64,000 bases of DNA from Pinibacter aurantiacus. Lineage in GTDB: Bacteria > Bacteroidota > Bacteroidia > Chitinophagales > Chitinophagaceae. This document shows positions 8,326 through 17,081 of this stretch, in pieces. The DNA lies in contig NZ_JAHSPG010000003.1 in assembly GCF_019130065.1 (NCBI RefSeq), positions 620,001-684,000 of the forward strand, given 5' to 3'. Position numbers and translations under genes: made by a program. Below the pieces are notes generated by a model, which was not told the origin of the DNA, did not search any database, and saw only the letters and a list, made by a program, of their open reading frames with translations. Positions within the stretch are counted from its first letter, which is position 1. Each line of letters starts with the position of its first letter.

Positions 8326-9057
8326 GTGGGATTTTTCGACGTTTTTTCCAAAAGCTCTGCTAAAAATACTTCGTTTAAAAAGCAAGTGAATAATGTTTTA
8401 GGGTTCACTCCCGGCAATATTTCGCTGTATAAAACTGCATTAACTCACCGTTCTGTGCGTGACAGCGCTGCAGACAATAACGAGCGCCTAGAATATTTAG
8501 GAGATGCAATACTGAGCGGCATTGTAGCCGATTATTTATTCAAGAAATATCCCTATCGTGAAGAAGGATTTCTTACCGAAATGCGTAGTAAAATGGTGAA
8601 CAGAACTACGCTGAATGATGTCGCGGTAAAAATGGGCCTGAAAAAAATTATCTACTACAACAAGTTTGACAATTCGCTTAAAATGAGCCAGATATTCGGC
8701 AACACGCTCGAAGCGGTTGTTGGAGCAGTCTACCTCGATAAAGGCTATAAAAAAACAAAAGACTGGGTTTTACTACGCGTTATTCAACCCTACATGTTTA
8801 TGGACGATCTTGAAAATCTTGAGATCAACCACAAAAACAAATTATACGGCTGGGCAAACAAAAATGGCAAGAACCTGGAATTTGAAACCCTTGAAGAGCG
8901 CATTGAAGGCGGCCGCCGCCTGTTTACTATAGGCGCAGTTGTGGATGGCGAAGTCATTTCGCAGGGAAAAGCCTACAACAAAAAAGACGCCTCTCAGATA
9001 GCGTCTCAAATAGCCGTGGAAAAACTTGGCTTGAATAAAGTTGAAGAAAGCGAATAG
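8326..9057 (+). CDS. rnc: Ribonuclease III
   Basis: 243 residues starting at a GTG at 8326; a TAA lies two codons upstream and no ATG is close downstream, so the GTG start is well fixed. The catalytic signature NERLEYLGDAILS (about residues 52-64) contains the acidic metal ligands, and a C-terminal double-stranded RNA-binding domain covers about residues 165-236 (KNKLYGWANKN to ASQIAVEKLGL). The enzyme processes rRNA precursors and structured RNAs. It follows fabF, as in many bacteria. Confidence 0.95.
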   Translation: MGFFDVFSKSSAKNTSFKKQVNNVLGFTPGNISLYKTALTHRSVRDSAADNNERLEYLGDAILSGIVADYLFKKYPYREEGFLTEMRSKMVNRTTLNDVAVKMGLKKIIYYNKFDNSLKMSQIFGNTLEAVVGAVYLDKGYKKTKDWVLLRVIQPYMFMDDLENLEINHKNKLYGWANKNGKNLEFETLEERIEGGRRLFTIGAVVDGEVISQGKAYNKKDASQIASQIAVEKLGLNKVEESE

Positions 9058-9062
9058 GCGAC

Positions 9063-9165
9063 AATTCAAAAATCAAAATTAAAAAGTCAAAAATGGTTCC
9101 TGTGCTAAAACTGTACAAGTAGCAGCCAGTTTTGAATTTTTACTTTTTACTTTTCAATTATTTCC
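9063..9165. repeat. Inverted repeat of A/T-rich tandem words (rnc/mce gap)
   Basis: AATTCAAAAATCAAAATTAA near 9064 is mirrored by TTTTGAATTTTTACTTTTTA near 9131, with arms of about 30 bases made of repeating AAAAATC / AAAAGT words. The element sits between convergent rnc and mce and extends slightly into the 3' end of mce. It has the same design as the other tandem-word hairpins in the window. Confidence 0.55.
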
Positions 9166-9554
9166 TGACACAGCTCTACCAGCACACCACTCGTTCCTTT
9201 GGGATGCACAAAGCAAACAAGCTTATTGTCGGCGCCTTTTTTAGGCACCTCGTTTAATAGCGTAAAGCCTTCAGCTTTCAATCTCGCCATTTCGGCATGA
9301 ATATCGGCTACGTCAAAGGCTATGTGATGGATACCTTCTCCTTTCTTTTCAATAAACTTTGCTATAACCCCTTGTTCATCAGCACTTTCAAGCAGCTCTA
9401 TTTTACTCTCTCCTGTTCGGAAAAAGGCAGTGTTCACCATTTCAGTTTCAACAGTTTCGGTTTTGTAACATCCGGTATTCAACAACGCTTCATATAGCGG
9501 AATGGCGGCTGACAAGCTTTTCACCGCAATTCCAATGTGTTCGATTTTTCTCAT
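9147..9554 (-). CDS. mce: Methylmalonyl-CoA epimerase
   Basis: 135 residues, glyoxalase/VOC fold. Metal ligands of the two beta-alpha-beta-beta-beta units are visible: His in IEHIGIAV near residue 7, then GEGIHHIAFDVADI near 72-85, and the C-terminal GVLVELCQ with its Glu. Length and motifs match methylmalonyl-CoA epimerases, which interconvert the 2R and 2S forms in the propionate/succinate pathway common in Bacteroidota. The gene is divergent from the cysteine desulfurase gene. Confidence 0.88.
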   Translation of the reverse strand: MRKIEHIGIAVKSLSAAIPLYEALLNTGCYKTETVETEMVNTAFFRTGESKIELLESADEQGVIAKFIEKKGEGIHHIAFDVADIHAEMARLKAEGFTLLNEVPKKGADNKLVCFVHPKGTSGVLVELCQEIIEK

Positions 9555-9560
9555 GAGTCA

Positions 9561-9664
9561 AAAATAACTGAATAACTGATTAACTGAATAACTGAACGTT
9601 GAAAGTCAAAAAGGCTGTAAAACAGGAACATTCAGTTATTCAGTCATTCAGTTATTCAGTAATT
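9561..9664. repeat. Tandem-word inverted repeat, AACTGAAT family, in a divergent gap
   Basis: The left arm 9561-9596 is made of four degenerate copies of ATAACTGA(A/T)T; the right arm 9631-9664 is its complement with a few mismatches; the loop is about 34 bases. It fills the divergent gap between mce and the cysteine desulfurase gene, where a terminator makes no sense. The core of the left arm is identical to that of the element at 33828-33863. Confidence 0.75.
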
Positions 9665-9670
9665 TCGTAG

Positions 9671-10843
9671 ATGCCCAAATTGCCCATATATCTTGATTAC
9701 AGCGCAACAACGCCCTGCGATCCGCGGGTGGTGGAGGCTATGCTTCCTTACTTCACGGAAAACTTTGGCAATGCGGCAAGCCGTAATCATGTGTTTGGCT
9801 GGGCAGCAGAAGGCGCTGTTGAAGTGGCGCGGGAACAATTGGCGGCATTCATTGGAGCAGAAACGCAGGAAGTCATTTTCACTTCCGGTGCTACGGAATC
9901 AGATAACCTGGCAATCAAAGGTGTTTTTGAGCTGTACGCAAGCAAGGGGAATCACATCATTACCACATCTACAGAGCACAAGGCCGTTTTGGATACCTGC
10001 AAGCATATCGAAAAAAAAGGCGGCGAAGTAACTTATTTGCCAGTAAAACCAGACGGAAGAATTGATATTAGCGAACTGGAAGCAGCCATAAAACCAACTA
10101 CGATTTTGATTGCCATTATGTACGCAAATAACGAGATCGGTAATCTTCAGCCGGTTCGTGAAGTAAGCGCTGTTGCAAGAAAACACAACATTATATTCTT
10201 TTGCGATGCGGTACAGGCAATGGGAAAAGTGCCGGTAAATGTAAATGAAGACGGCATCGACCTGATGGCTTTTACTGCACACAAAATGTACGGCCCAAAA
10301 GGCGTAGGTGCGTTATATGTGCGAAGAAAAAACCCTCGTGTAAAGATTGCTGCGCAAATGGACGGTGGTGGTCATGAACGAGGAATGCGAAGCGGCACGC
10401 TAAATGTACCGGGAATAGTGGGCTTTGGAAAGGCTGCGGATATTGCTGCAAGCGAAATGGAAGCCGATGCAGCGCGAATGACACAGTTGCGGGATAAGCT
10501 TGAACGATCATTACTTAAGCTTGATGGCGCGTTTGTAAACGGCAGTATTGAGCATCGTCTGCCCCACATCAGCAATGTATCCTTCCAGGGCCTGAGAAGC
10601 GACGAATTACTGGCGGGATTCAACAAAGAAGTGGCTGTATCATCCGGCTCAGCCTGTACATCTGCATCGCTTGAGCCATCTTATGTATTGAAGGCGCTGG
10701 GTATAAGTGACGAACTTTCACGCTCATGTTTACGTTTTAGTTTGGGAAAATTTACTACCGAAGAAGAGATCGATTATGTGGTTGAAAAAGTGGTGGCAAC
10801 GGTTACGAAGCTTAGAACGGAAAAAACATTACGAATACATTAG
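9671..10843 (+). CDS. Cysteine desulfurase (IscS/NifS family)
   Basis: 390 residues, a fold-type I PLP enzyme. The PLP Lys205 lies in TAHKMYGPKG, His104 in STEHKAVL stacks on PLP, and the persulfide Cys329 is in SSGSACTSASLEPS. The enzyme frees sulfur from cysteine to give alanine and an enzyme persulfide for Fe-S clusters and tRNA thiolation. The next gene on the same strand encodes an A-type Fe-S carrier, which supports an Fe-S assembly role, but a 313-base gap with a hairpin lies between. Confidence 0.94.
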   Translation: MPKLPIYLDYSATTPCDPRVVEAMLPYFTENFGNAASRNHVFGWAAEGAVEVAREQLAAFIGAETQEVIFTSGATESDNLAIKGVFELYASKGNHIITTSTEHKAVLDTCKHIEKKGGEVTYLPVKPDGRIDISELEAAIKPTTILIAIMYANNEIGNLQPVREVSAVARKHNIIFFCDAVQAMGKVPVNVNEDGIDLMAFTAHKMYGPKGVGALYVRRKNPRVKIAAQMDGGGHERGMRSGTLNVPGIVGFGKAADIAASEMEADAARMTQLRDKLERSLLKLDGAFVNGSIEHRLPHISNVSFQGLRSDELLAGFNKEVAVSSGSACTSASLEPSYVLKALGISDELSRSCLRFSLGKFTTEEEIDYVVEKVVATVTKLRTEKTLRIH

Positions 10844-10905
10844 CAATTGTGTCAAAGTAAAATATGCGACTAGATTTTAAAGGATACGATTTACTGGAAA
10901 AGGCT

Positions 10906-10996
10906 GCTTGTCATCCCGACGAAGGAGGGATCTGAGAGTTGCACAAACAGCATGTATGCGTAAGACCCAGATCCCTCGTTCCTCGGGATGACAAGC
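10906..10996. repeat. Inverted repeat with TCATCCCGAC...GGGATC arms
   Basis: Arms 10906-10934 and 10968-10996 are 29 bases each and complementary with two mismatches; weaker pairing extends outward through GGAAAAGGCT...AACCTTTATTTTCC. The rest of the 313-base gap 10844-11156 holds only the downstream gene's promoter region. The arm word (CTTGTCATCCCGA and GAGGGATCTG) resembles a dispersed repeat I associate with several environmental bacterial phyla, though I cannot check that here. Confidence 0.7.
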
Positions 10997-11091
10997 AACC
11001 TTTATTTTCCAAACAGCCTAACAAGCAACATTGAATTACTCAAAGCTCACAGCTTTAACAAATGACTTTCGTCATTAATTAAGAATAAATG

Positions 11092-11099
11092 TAATTTTG
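11092..11099 (+). promoter_or_regulatory. Predicted -7 promoter box of the Fe-S carrier gene
   Basis: TAATTTTG at 11092-11099 matches TAnnTTTG. No convincing -33 TTG is seen at the right distance, so confidence is low. The predicted start near 11105 would give a leader of about 50 bases before the ATG at 11157. Confidence 0.3.
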
Positions 11100-11156
11100 A
11101 ACTTGATCAATGGGAGCATTTTCAGATTACCCATTACAAAAATTAAACTAAACAGT

Positions 11157-11492
11157 ATGATTTTTATAAGTGACAACGCAAAGGAGAAGGTGGAAAAATT
11201 ACTGGTAGAAACAGCAGGTGATAACGATGTTTCAAATTACTTTTTACGTGTATCTGTTGTAGGCGGTGGATGTTCAGGTTTGAGCTATAAAATGGACTTC
11301 GATCACGAACAAAAACCGGGCGACCAGGTTTTCGAAGATAAAGGCATTAAAGTAGTAACCGACCTTAAAAGCTTTTTATACCTTGTAAATACCACTTTGG
11401 AATTCTCCGACGGACTGAATGGAAAAGGATTTTTCTTCAGCAATCCAAATGCAGCAAGAACTTGCGCATGTGGAGAAAGCTTCGCAGTGTAA
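11157..11492 (+). CDS. A-type iron-sulfur cluster carrier (IscA/ErpA/SufA-like)
   Basis: 111 residues from the ATG at 11157; a TTG-initiated extension to 11097 overlaps the probable promoter and is rejected. The three cluster ligands are present: Cys in VVGGGCSGLSY (about residue 40) and the C-terminal CACG pair in NAARTCACGESF. Length and motifs are those of the HesB/IscA family, which passes Fe-S clusters to apo-proteins. It follows the cysteine desulfurase gene on the same strand and is closed by a terminator. Confidence 0.93.
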   Translation: MIFISDNAKEKVEKLLVETAGDNDVSNYFLRVSVVGGGCSGLSYKMDFDHEQKPGDQVFEDKGIKVVTDLKSFLYLVNTTLEFSDGLNGKGFFFSNPNAARTCACGESFAV

Positions 11493-11515
11493 ATATTTCA
11501 TTTTAACTACATTAC

Positions 11516-11548
11516 AAAAGCAGACTTTTTAAAGAGGTCTGCTTTTTT
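11516..11548 (+). terminator. Intrinsic terminator after the Fe-S carrier gene
   Basis: AAAAGCAGAC (11516-11525) pairs with GTCTGCTTTT (11537-11546) around an 11-base loop and is followed by a T-run. Confidence 0.85.
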
Positions 11549-11620
11549 GTTTTATTTAAGAATCGATTCTTAAACCGGTGGCACGATTTTTCATCCCATA
11601 TAGTTGAAAAATTTGCACTT

Positions 11621-12802
11621 ATGAAACGAATTATACAAGTATTGCTGATCTCATTTTCATTGGTCTCGGCAATGCCTAACAATACCCTGAAAGCACAGGA
11701 TGTGGACATAAACGTATTTTATAACACACTAAGTCCTTACGGGAGGTGGATAGATTATGGTAGCTATGGACGTGTTTGGATTTGTAATACTCCCGGCTTC
11801 ACCCCATACGAAACTGCCGGCCACTGGGCATATACGGATTATGGTTGGACATGGGTTTCCGACTACGATTGGGGCTGGGCACCCTTCCACTACGGTCGCT
11901 GGGCCTACGACAATGCCTACGGGTGGATCTGGGTTCCGGGCTACGAGTGGGCACCGGCATGGGTTAGCTGGCGCAGCAGCGGCGATTATTACGGATGGGC
12001 GCCATTATCTCCCGGTGTAGGTATCTCAGTAACCGTTGTACCTGCGGACCGCTGGTGTTTTGTGCCGGTGAGGTACATCACTTCTCCGCAAATTCATAAC
12101 TACTATGTAAACAGGTCGCAGAATGTTACCATCATCAACAAAACAACGGTGATCAACAATACCAACGTTTATAACAATGCAAGATATGTGAGCGGACCGC
12201 GTCGTGCAGATGTGGAAAGAACTGTGGGCAGACCAGTAACAACGATGCATGTAAATAACGCTTCAAGACCGGGCACAACCAATGTTGCCAATAACACGGT
12301 GAATATTTACAGACCAGTTATCAGAAACAATAACCATGCGGTTCCAAGTAACAACAGTGCGAACGTTGCGCCGAACAGACCAAATAACGGCAGGCCGGTA
12401 AACACAACTGTGCCAAACAATGTGAATCACGAAAGGCCGCTAAACAATAATGTAAGCCGTCCGGCAAATGAAAATGCGAACAGGCCATCGGTAAATGTTA
12501 ATCATAACAGGAACAATATGCCTTCTAACAAAGAAGTACATACGAACAGAAATAGTGCACCGGAACATATAAATCCTGCTCCTGCAACTAACAGCAGGCC
12601 ACAGAACGTGAATCATCCGGCTCCGCAACCTGTGCAACGCGAAGTGCATCAGCAGCCACAGCCGGTGCGTCAACCGGAAATACGCCAGCAGCCGCAACAT
12701 CAGCCTCAGCAGATGCAGCAACCAAGGCCGCAACCGCAAAACATGCCGCATGCACAGCCACAACCAACGCCGCACCCACAGCAGGGAAGGCCACAACACT
12801 AG
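11621..12802 (+). CDS. DUF6600-type secreted W/Y-rich protein with disordered C-terminus
   Basis: 393 residues; signal peptide to about residue 25 (ending LKAQ). Residues 30-135 carry repeated aromatic motifs (YGRWIDYG, GHWAYTDYGWTWVSDYDWGWAPFHYGRW, and so on; W-x-P-G-Y), typical of DUF6600 proteins. Residues 160-270 are Asn/Val/Thr-rich, and from about 270 the chain is almost only Asn, Pro, Gln, His and Arg, clearly disordered. The protein is exported, probably to the periplasm or surface; its function is unknown. It is monocistronic, with a terminator shared with the convergent L,D-transpeptidase-like gene. Confidence 0.85.
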   Translation: MKRIIQVLLISFSLVSAMPNNTLKAQDVDINVFYNTLSPYGRWIDYGSYGRVWICNTPGFTPYETAGHWAYTDYGWTWVSDYDWGWAPFHYGRWAYDNAYGWIWVPGYEWAPAWVSWRSSGDYYGWAPLSPGVGISVTVVPADRWCFVPVRYITSPQIHNYYVNRSQNVTIINKTTVINNTNVYNNARYVSGPRRADVERTVGRPVTTMHVNNASRPGTTNVANNTVNIYRPVIRNNNHAVPSNNSANVAPNRPNNGRPVNTTVPNNVNHERPLNNNVSRPANENANRPSVNVNHNRNNMPSNKEVHTNRNSAPEHINPAPATNSRPQNVNHPAPQPVQREVHQQPQPVRQPEIRQQPQHQPQQMQQPRPQPQNMPHAQPQPTPHPQQGRPQH

Positions 12803-12830
12803 ATTTGAAAAACAGCTTTTACATAAAAAC

Positions 12831-12858
12831 AAAGTCCCGGTCTTGCACCGGGACTTTT
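12831..12858. terminator. Bidirectional terminator between convergent genes
   Basis: AAAGTCCCGG (12831-12840) pairs with CCGGGACTTT (12848-12857) around a seven-base loop. A/T tracts on both sides allow it to serve the DUF6600 gene and the convergent L,D-transpeptidase-like gene. Confidence 0.8.
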
Positions 12859-12880
12859 AGCACATAGGAGGTAGGGTTTA

Positions 12881-13531
12881 TCAGGTTCGGTCGTATATGT
12901 AGAGTAAAATCGGATCTGTTGAGGAATCGATATATTTCGTTAAGTGCTCCAGGAACAAAGGTGAAACGGTAGGGCAACCATCGCTCTGGCAAATGCCAAG
13001 CGGATCAACTTCCTTCCGGGGAACGCATTGATGTGCGTGTAAAACCACAAATCGTTTAAAAGCATTACTGTTGGTTGAATCAAGGCCAACCAATTTATAA
13101 GCTCTTCCAAAACGCCCGCTGTAAGGATTTCCAACTTTGTATTTCCCGAGGGATGTGCAACCGCAGCCAACTTCGTTACCATATCTGCGCCCTTCCAACC
13201 ACTCCTGGTTACATCTTCCATGCGCAACAAGACCGCTGTTAACAATGGAATCTTTCTGGATGTCGTACACGAAAAACCTGTTTTTGCCGGATGCAATATG
13301 CATGTCAACAAAGAATATGTAGCGGTTACTCATCTTGTGTTGAGAAGAATATTTAACCAGGGAAGGAGCCACTATCTTAAATGCGGTGCTGTTTTTATAA
13401 GAAATATTTGCCTTCAATATTTCATTTGCCGAAGGCATTTTTTTGAGAGAATAGTAATAAAAGGCGGCTGCCGACAACATAACTGTCAGCAATAGGCCAA
13501 AAAGTATGAATAATCTTTTCAGGAGTTTCAT
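12881..13531 (-). CDS. L,D-transpeptidase-like (YkuD_2-type) secreted or anchored protein
   Basis: 216 residues with an N-terminal signal anchor (residues 5-27). The catalytic region includes HGRCNQEW, GCGCTSLGKYKVG and RFVVLHAHQCV with the His, then the nucleophile Cys186 in QSDGCPTVSP. This is the His-Ser/Asp-Gly-Cys pattern of the murein L,D-transpeptidase catalytic family common in Bacteroidota. The likely role is peptidoglycan cross-linking or modification in the periplasm. It is an independent minus-strand gene. Confidence 0.85.
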   Translation of the reverse strand: MKLLKRLFILFGLLLTVMLSAAAFYYYSLKKMPSANEILKANISYKNSTAFKIVAPSLVKYSSQHKMSNRYIFFVDMHIASGKNRFFVYDIQKDSIVNSGLVAHGRCNQEWLEGRRYGNEVGCGCTSLGKYKVGNPYSGRFGRAYKLVGLDSTNSNAFKRFVVLHAHQCVPRKEVDPLGICQSDGCPTVSPLFLEHLTKYIDSSTDPILLYIYDRT

Positions 13532-13605
13532 ATTAGCTCCTTAGAGATGCGGGGGCCACCGTTTTCCATAACTTTCCTCAGATTTTTACAAAAAACCTGG
13601 ATGCA

Positions 13606-13773
13606 GATAACTGAATAACTGAGTAACTGAATAACTGAAGTCTCAAGGCCTGTTGCTGGTTGTTAGTTGATAGTTGTTGGTAAGGAACCCTGCGCAGAAA
13701 GCCTAACAACTAACAACCAACAACCAACAACTAACAACTTTCAGTTATTCAGTTATTCAGCTATTCAGTTACT
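13606..13773. repeat. Nested inverted repeat: AACTGAAT family outside, GTTGTTAG family inside
   Basis: Outer arms 13606-13639 and 13739-13773 are built of ATAACTGAA-like words; inner arms about 13650-13683 and 13700-13737 are built of GTTGTTAGTTG / CAACTAACAAC words. Two repeat families are thus stacked in one predicted long hairpin. It lies between two minus-strand genes, the AraC regulator's 3' end and the L,D-transpeptidase-like gene's 5' side. Confidence 0.75.
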
Positions 13774-13775
13774 CC

Positions 13776-14798
13776 CTACGCCGAAAACCTGCTCCTGATC
13801 TCGCTGGGATAAAAGTTGTAAAATGTCTTGAAGGATTTTGCAAAGTGAGAGGTGTTTTTGTAGCCCAGCCGACCGGCAATTTCCTGTATAGTACTGTTCC
13901 TGTCGCTACTGATAACATCGAAAGCTTTTTTCAGCCTTTCGTTATTGTAAAAATCTGTGAAAGTGGTGCTGGCAAACTTTTTAAAATATCTTTTTAAACT
14001 GGCTTCACTCATGGAAAATTTATCTGCCAGTTCAGGTAGTGAAATAGGTGTGCCGCGTAAAACATTTTGCCTGATGTAGCTTTTGATTTCACGCATCCTG
14101 AGAACCTCTGGTCGCACTATTTTTTCATCAGCCACGCTACTTTTTAGCATCAATGCTTTTTTTATGTAGTTGGAGAGCAACTCATTCGCTGCTGCCTTTA
14201 GTTCAAAATGAGCGATTGTTTCCGGAGTATTTGCAAATGGATAATTGAGTACACGGTGAACGACTGAAAGCTCGCGCTGCAAAGATTTTCGCAAACTAAA
14301 TTTCTTTTTCAAAGCAAACAGCTGGTTCACTTTTTCAAGATCCTGGGACATGATGAATTCCGTTTTCTCTTTCAGCCAGTCTCTCGTAATTACGATCCAT
14401 AAATGTTGAACAATGGAACTTTTTACCGGTAATATTTTTAATGTTAAAGCGTTGGAAAAAGAAAGCACGTTGTTCTGAAGTATCTGCTTTGTGATGGACA
14501 AACCATCACTTTCCAATTCATATTTTATGGGATGGGCGCTTAATTCGTAGCCAATCACAATAGTGTTTTCATCTGCCGGATTTTTAGTGAATATGACTTC
14601 GTCCGCGCAGTAAAACTTAGAAATAATCAGTGAAAATCCCTTTTCCAATCCGAAGAAATGATTCGCCCCTTCGCTACATTCTGAAGTATATCCCGATGAA
14701 TGAATGTCGCCGTTCGATTGAACGTCTATGATTTGCGTTTCTTTTAAACATTGAATGCCGTGTTCGCAAGAAAGCGAAAAGGTAATATTCGAGGCCAT
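13776..14798 (-). CDS. AraC-family transcriptional regulator
   Basis: 340 residues from the first ATG at 14798; the open frame extends to a TTG at 14888, with no ATG in between. The N-terminal 240 residues form an unassigned sensory region. The C-terminal 95 residues hold two helix-turn-helix motifs of the AraC type (SLPELADKFSMSEASLKRYFKKF, and TIQEIAGRLGYKNTSHFAKSFK followed by YPSEIR). It presumably binds DNA in response to an unknown ligand. It lies downstream of dxs but is separated from it by a terminator, so it is its own unit. Confidence 0.88.
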   Translation of the reverse strand: MASNITFSLSCEHGIQCLKETQIIDVQSNGDIHSSGYTSECSEGANHFFGLEKGFSLIISKFYCADEVIFTKNPADENTIVIGYELSAHPIKYELESDGLSITKQILQNNVLSFSNALTLKILPVKSSIVQHLWIVITRDWLKEKTEFIMSQDLEKVNQLFALKKKFSLRKSLQRELSVVHRVLNYPFANTPETIAHFELKAAANELLSNYIKKALMLKSSVADEKIVRPEVLRMREIKSYIRQNVLRGTPISLPELADKFSMSEASLKRYFKKFASTTFTDFYNNERLKKAFDVISSDRNSTIQEIAGRLGYKNTSHFAKSFKTFYNFYPSEIRSRFSA

Positions 14799-14890
14799 AA
14801 ACAGACTACTAAAATTGAATGGCGAAGTTTTATAATCTTTAGTAGCCTGAGATTCATAAAAGGACAAATGTGTATAGAAAAAGGACAAAT

Positions 14891-14919
14891 TAAAAAAGCC
14901 TGTTACGGGTAACAGGCTT
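14891..14919 (-). terminator. Intrinsic terminator of dxs
   Basis: On the minus strand AAGCCTGTTAC pairs with GTAACAGGCTT around a CCC loop (14897-14919), followed by a T-rich run to 14891. It lies about 37 bases after the dxs stop. Confidence 0.88.
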
Positions 14920-14955
14920 GAGTTATGAATGCTAATATGTTAAAGAAAATCTTAA

Positions 14956-16878
14956 TTAACCCAAAATGGTGATCTTGTCTTTCATCATTTCACGAACAAC
15001 ATCGGCAATTGCATCAGCATCGTAGTGGCACTCGTTGTACAATTGTTTCGGTGTACCGTGCTCAACAATTCGATCAGGAATTCCCATAATTTTTACTTCT
15101 GCGCTGTAGTTATGTTGGGCCATAAATTCCAGTATTGCACTGCCGAACCCTCCCACAACGGTTCCATCCTCTACCGTGATGATCTTAGTGTATTTCGCAA
15201 ATACCTCGTGCAAGGTTTCTTCATCGAGAGGTTTTGCAAAACGCATATCGTAATGCGCCGGATTAAGGCCGTCAGCTTTTAAATTACGAATAGCACTCGC
15301 CGCAAAGTTGCCGGGATGTCCAAGCGAAAGAATCGCTATTTCATCGCCGTCTTTCAATTTTCTTGCCTTGCCAATTGGAATTTCCACCATTGGCGTTTTC
15401 CACTCAGGCATTACTCCTTCTCCACGTGGATAACGGATCACAAAAGGATATTCGTTTGCTTCCAGTTGCGAAGTATACATGAGGTTGCGAAGTTCTGCTT
15501 CGTTCATTGGTGCGCTTACCACAATGTTTGGAATGCAGCGCATATATGCAATGTCGTATGCTCCATGATGCGTAGGGCCGTCCTCTCCTACCAATCCCGC
15601 ACGATCCAGACAGAAAACAACGGGCAGTTTTTGAATGGCAACATCATGCACCACCTGGTCGTATGCTCTTTGCATGAATGATGAGTAAATATTGCAGAAA
15701 ACACGCATCCCTTGTGTTGCCATACCGGCACTCAATGTTACTGCATGTTGCTCGCAAATACCTACATCAAATGCGCGATCCGGCATTTTATCCATCATTA
15801 TTTTTAATGAAGAGCCGCTCGGCATTGCAGGTGTAATACCAAATATTTTATCGTTCTTTTCTGCCAGCTCAACAATTGTTTGGCCAAATACATCCTGGTA
15901 TTTTGGCGGCTGGGGTGTGTCGAATTTCTTTTTGTAGATCTCACCAGTTATTTTATCAAACAATCCCGGTGCGTGCCATTTTGTTTGATCTTTTTCTGCG
16001 AGTGAATATCCTTTCCCTTTTACGGTGAGCACATGCAACAATTTTGGTCCCGGAATTTTCTTCAGGTCTTCCAGTGTATCTACCAGCTTGGTGATATTGT
16101 GACCATCGATCGGGCCAAAGTAGCGTAAGTTAAGCGACTCAAACAAATTGCTGCTTTTACTCAAAAAGCTTTTAATGCTATGTTCGAGTTTGCTCGCCAT
16201 TTCGCGGGTAAATGTTTTACCTACGGGCAATTTGCCCAGCGCTTTCCAGATATCGTCTTTGAACTTGTTGTAAGTCGGAGAAATAGTGATGTCTGTAAGA
16301 TATTCCCTGAGCGCGCCTACATTCGGATCTATGCTCATGTTGTTATCATTCAGGATGATCAACATGTCTGCATCGGCAACGCCTGCGTGGTTCATACCTT
16401 CGAATGCGAGGCCAGCGGTCATGGAACCATCGCCTATGATAGCAACAGATTTTCTGTCTTCCTTTTTGTATTTCGCAGCCATGGCCATACCGAGGGCCGC
16501 AGAAATAGAGGTAGAAGAGTGTCCTACACCAAAAGTATCATATTCGCTTTCGCCTCTTTTAGGGAAACCGCTTAACCCGTTGTATTTGCGATTGGTATAA
16601 AAATTATCCCGACGGCCGGTTAGTATTTTGTGGCCGTAAGCCTGGTGACCCACATCCCACACCAACTGGTCGTACGGCGTGTTGAAAACGTAATGAAGTG
16701 CCACGCTTAGTTCCACCACTCCAAGGCTGGCCGCAAAATGGCCGCCATGCACGCTCACAATATCAATGATGTATTGGCGCAGTTCATCGCACACTTGATT
16801 TAATTGTTCCCTGCCCAGCTTTTTCAAGTCTGCAGGAGAATCAATTGTTGCTAATATGGGGCCAGCTTTAATTTCCAT
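14956..16878 (-). CDS. dxs: 1-deoxy-D-xylulose-5-phosphate synthase
   Basis: 640 residues, full length for the family. The thiamine-diphosphate motif GDGSMTAGLAFEGMNHAG...NDN starts near residue 150, GHVxxxxG-like VGHQAYGHKILTG is near 80, and the C-terminal transketolase-like domains include EQHAVTLSAGMA, with the catalytic Glu, and RAGLVGEDGPTHHG. It condenses pyruvate and glyceraldehyde-3-phosphate, the first step of the methylerythritol phosphate route to isoprenoids. It is monocistronic with its own terminator. Confidence 0.97.
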   Translation of the reverse strand: MEIKAGPILATIDSPADLKKLGREQLNQVCDELRQYIIDIVSVHGGHFAASLGVVELSVALHYVFNTPYDQLVWDVGHQAYGHKILTGRRDNFYTNRKYNGLSGFPKRGESEYDTFGVGHSSTSISAALGMAMAAKYKKEDRKSVAIIGDGSMTAGLAFEGMNHAGVADADMLIILNDNNMSIDPNVGALREYLTDITISPTYNKFKDDIWKALGKLPVGKTFTREMASKLEHSIKSFLSKSSNLFESLNLRYFGPIDGHNITKLVDTLEDLKKIPGPKLLHVLTVKGKGYSLAEKDQTKWHAPGLFDKITGEIYKKKFDTPQPPKYQDVFGQTIVELAEKNDKIFGITPAMPSGSSLKIMMDKMPDRAFDVGICEQHAVTLSAGMATQGMRVFCNIYSSFMQRAYDQVVHDVAIQKLPVVFCLDRAGLVGEDGPTHHGAYDIAYMRCIPNIVVSAPMNEAELRNLMYTSQLEANEYPFVIRYPRGEGVMPEWKTPMVEIPIGKARKLKDGDEIAILSLGHPGNFAASAIRNLKADGLNPAHYDMRFAKPLDEETLHEVFAKYTKIITVEDGTVVGGFGSAILEFMAQHNYSAEVKIMGIPDRIVEHGTPKQLYNECHYDADAIADVVREMMKDKITILG

Positions 16879-17081
16879 GTATTCGTTCTATACCTTAAAG
16901 ATATTCAGTACTTATCAATTATTCAGAATTTGCAAAGATCATATTTTTAAGACTTTCAAGGCGAATTATGGCAACATTTATTGTTAAACAAATTTGCCAA
17001 ATTATTGTCCTACTTTTTGACCTGATCAATAAACTAAAATAATACTTATCAATAACTTACAACCAACACCCCGTATTTCAG

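Noticed and set aside
12026-12832. Long antisense frames opposite the DUF6600 gene, rich in Arg/Leu/His or Ala/Val
   Set aside because: They are the mirror of the low-complexity Asn/Pro/Gln codons on the plus strand and have no start context, domain or promoter.
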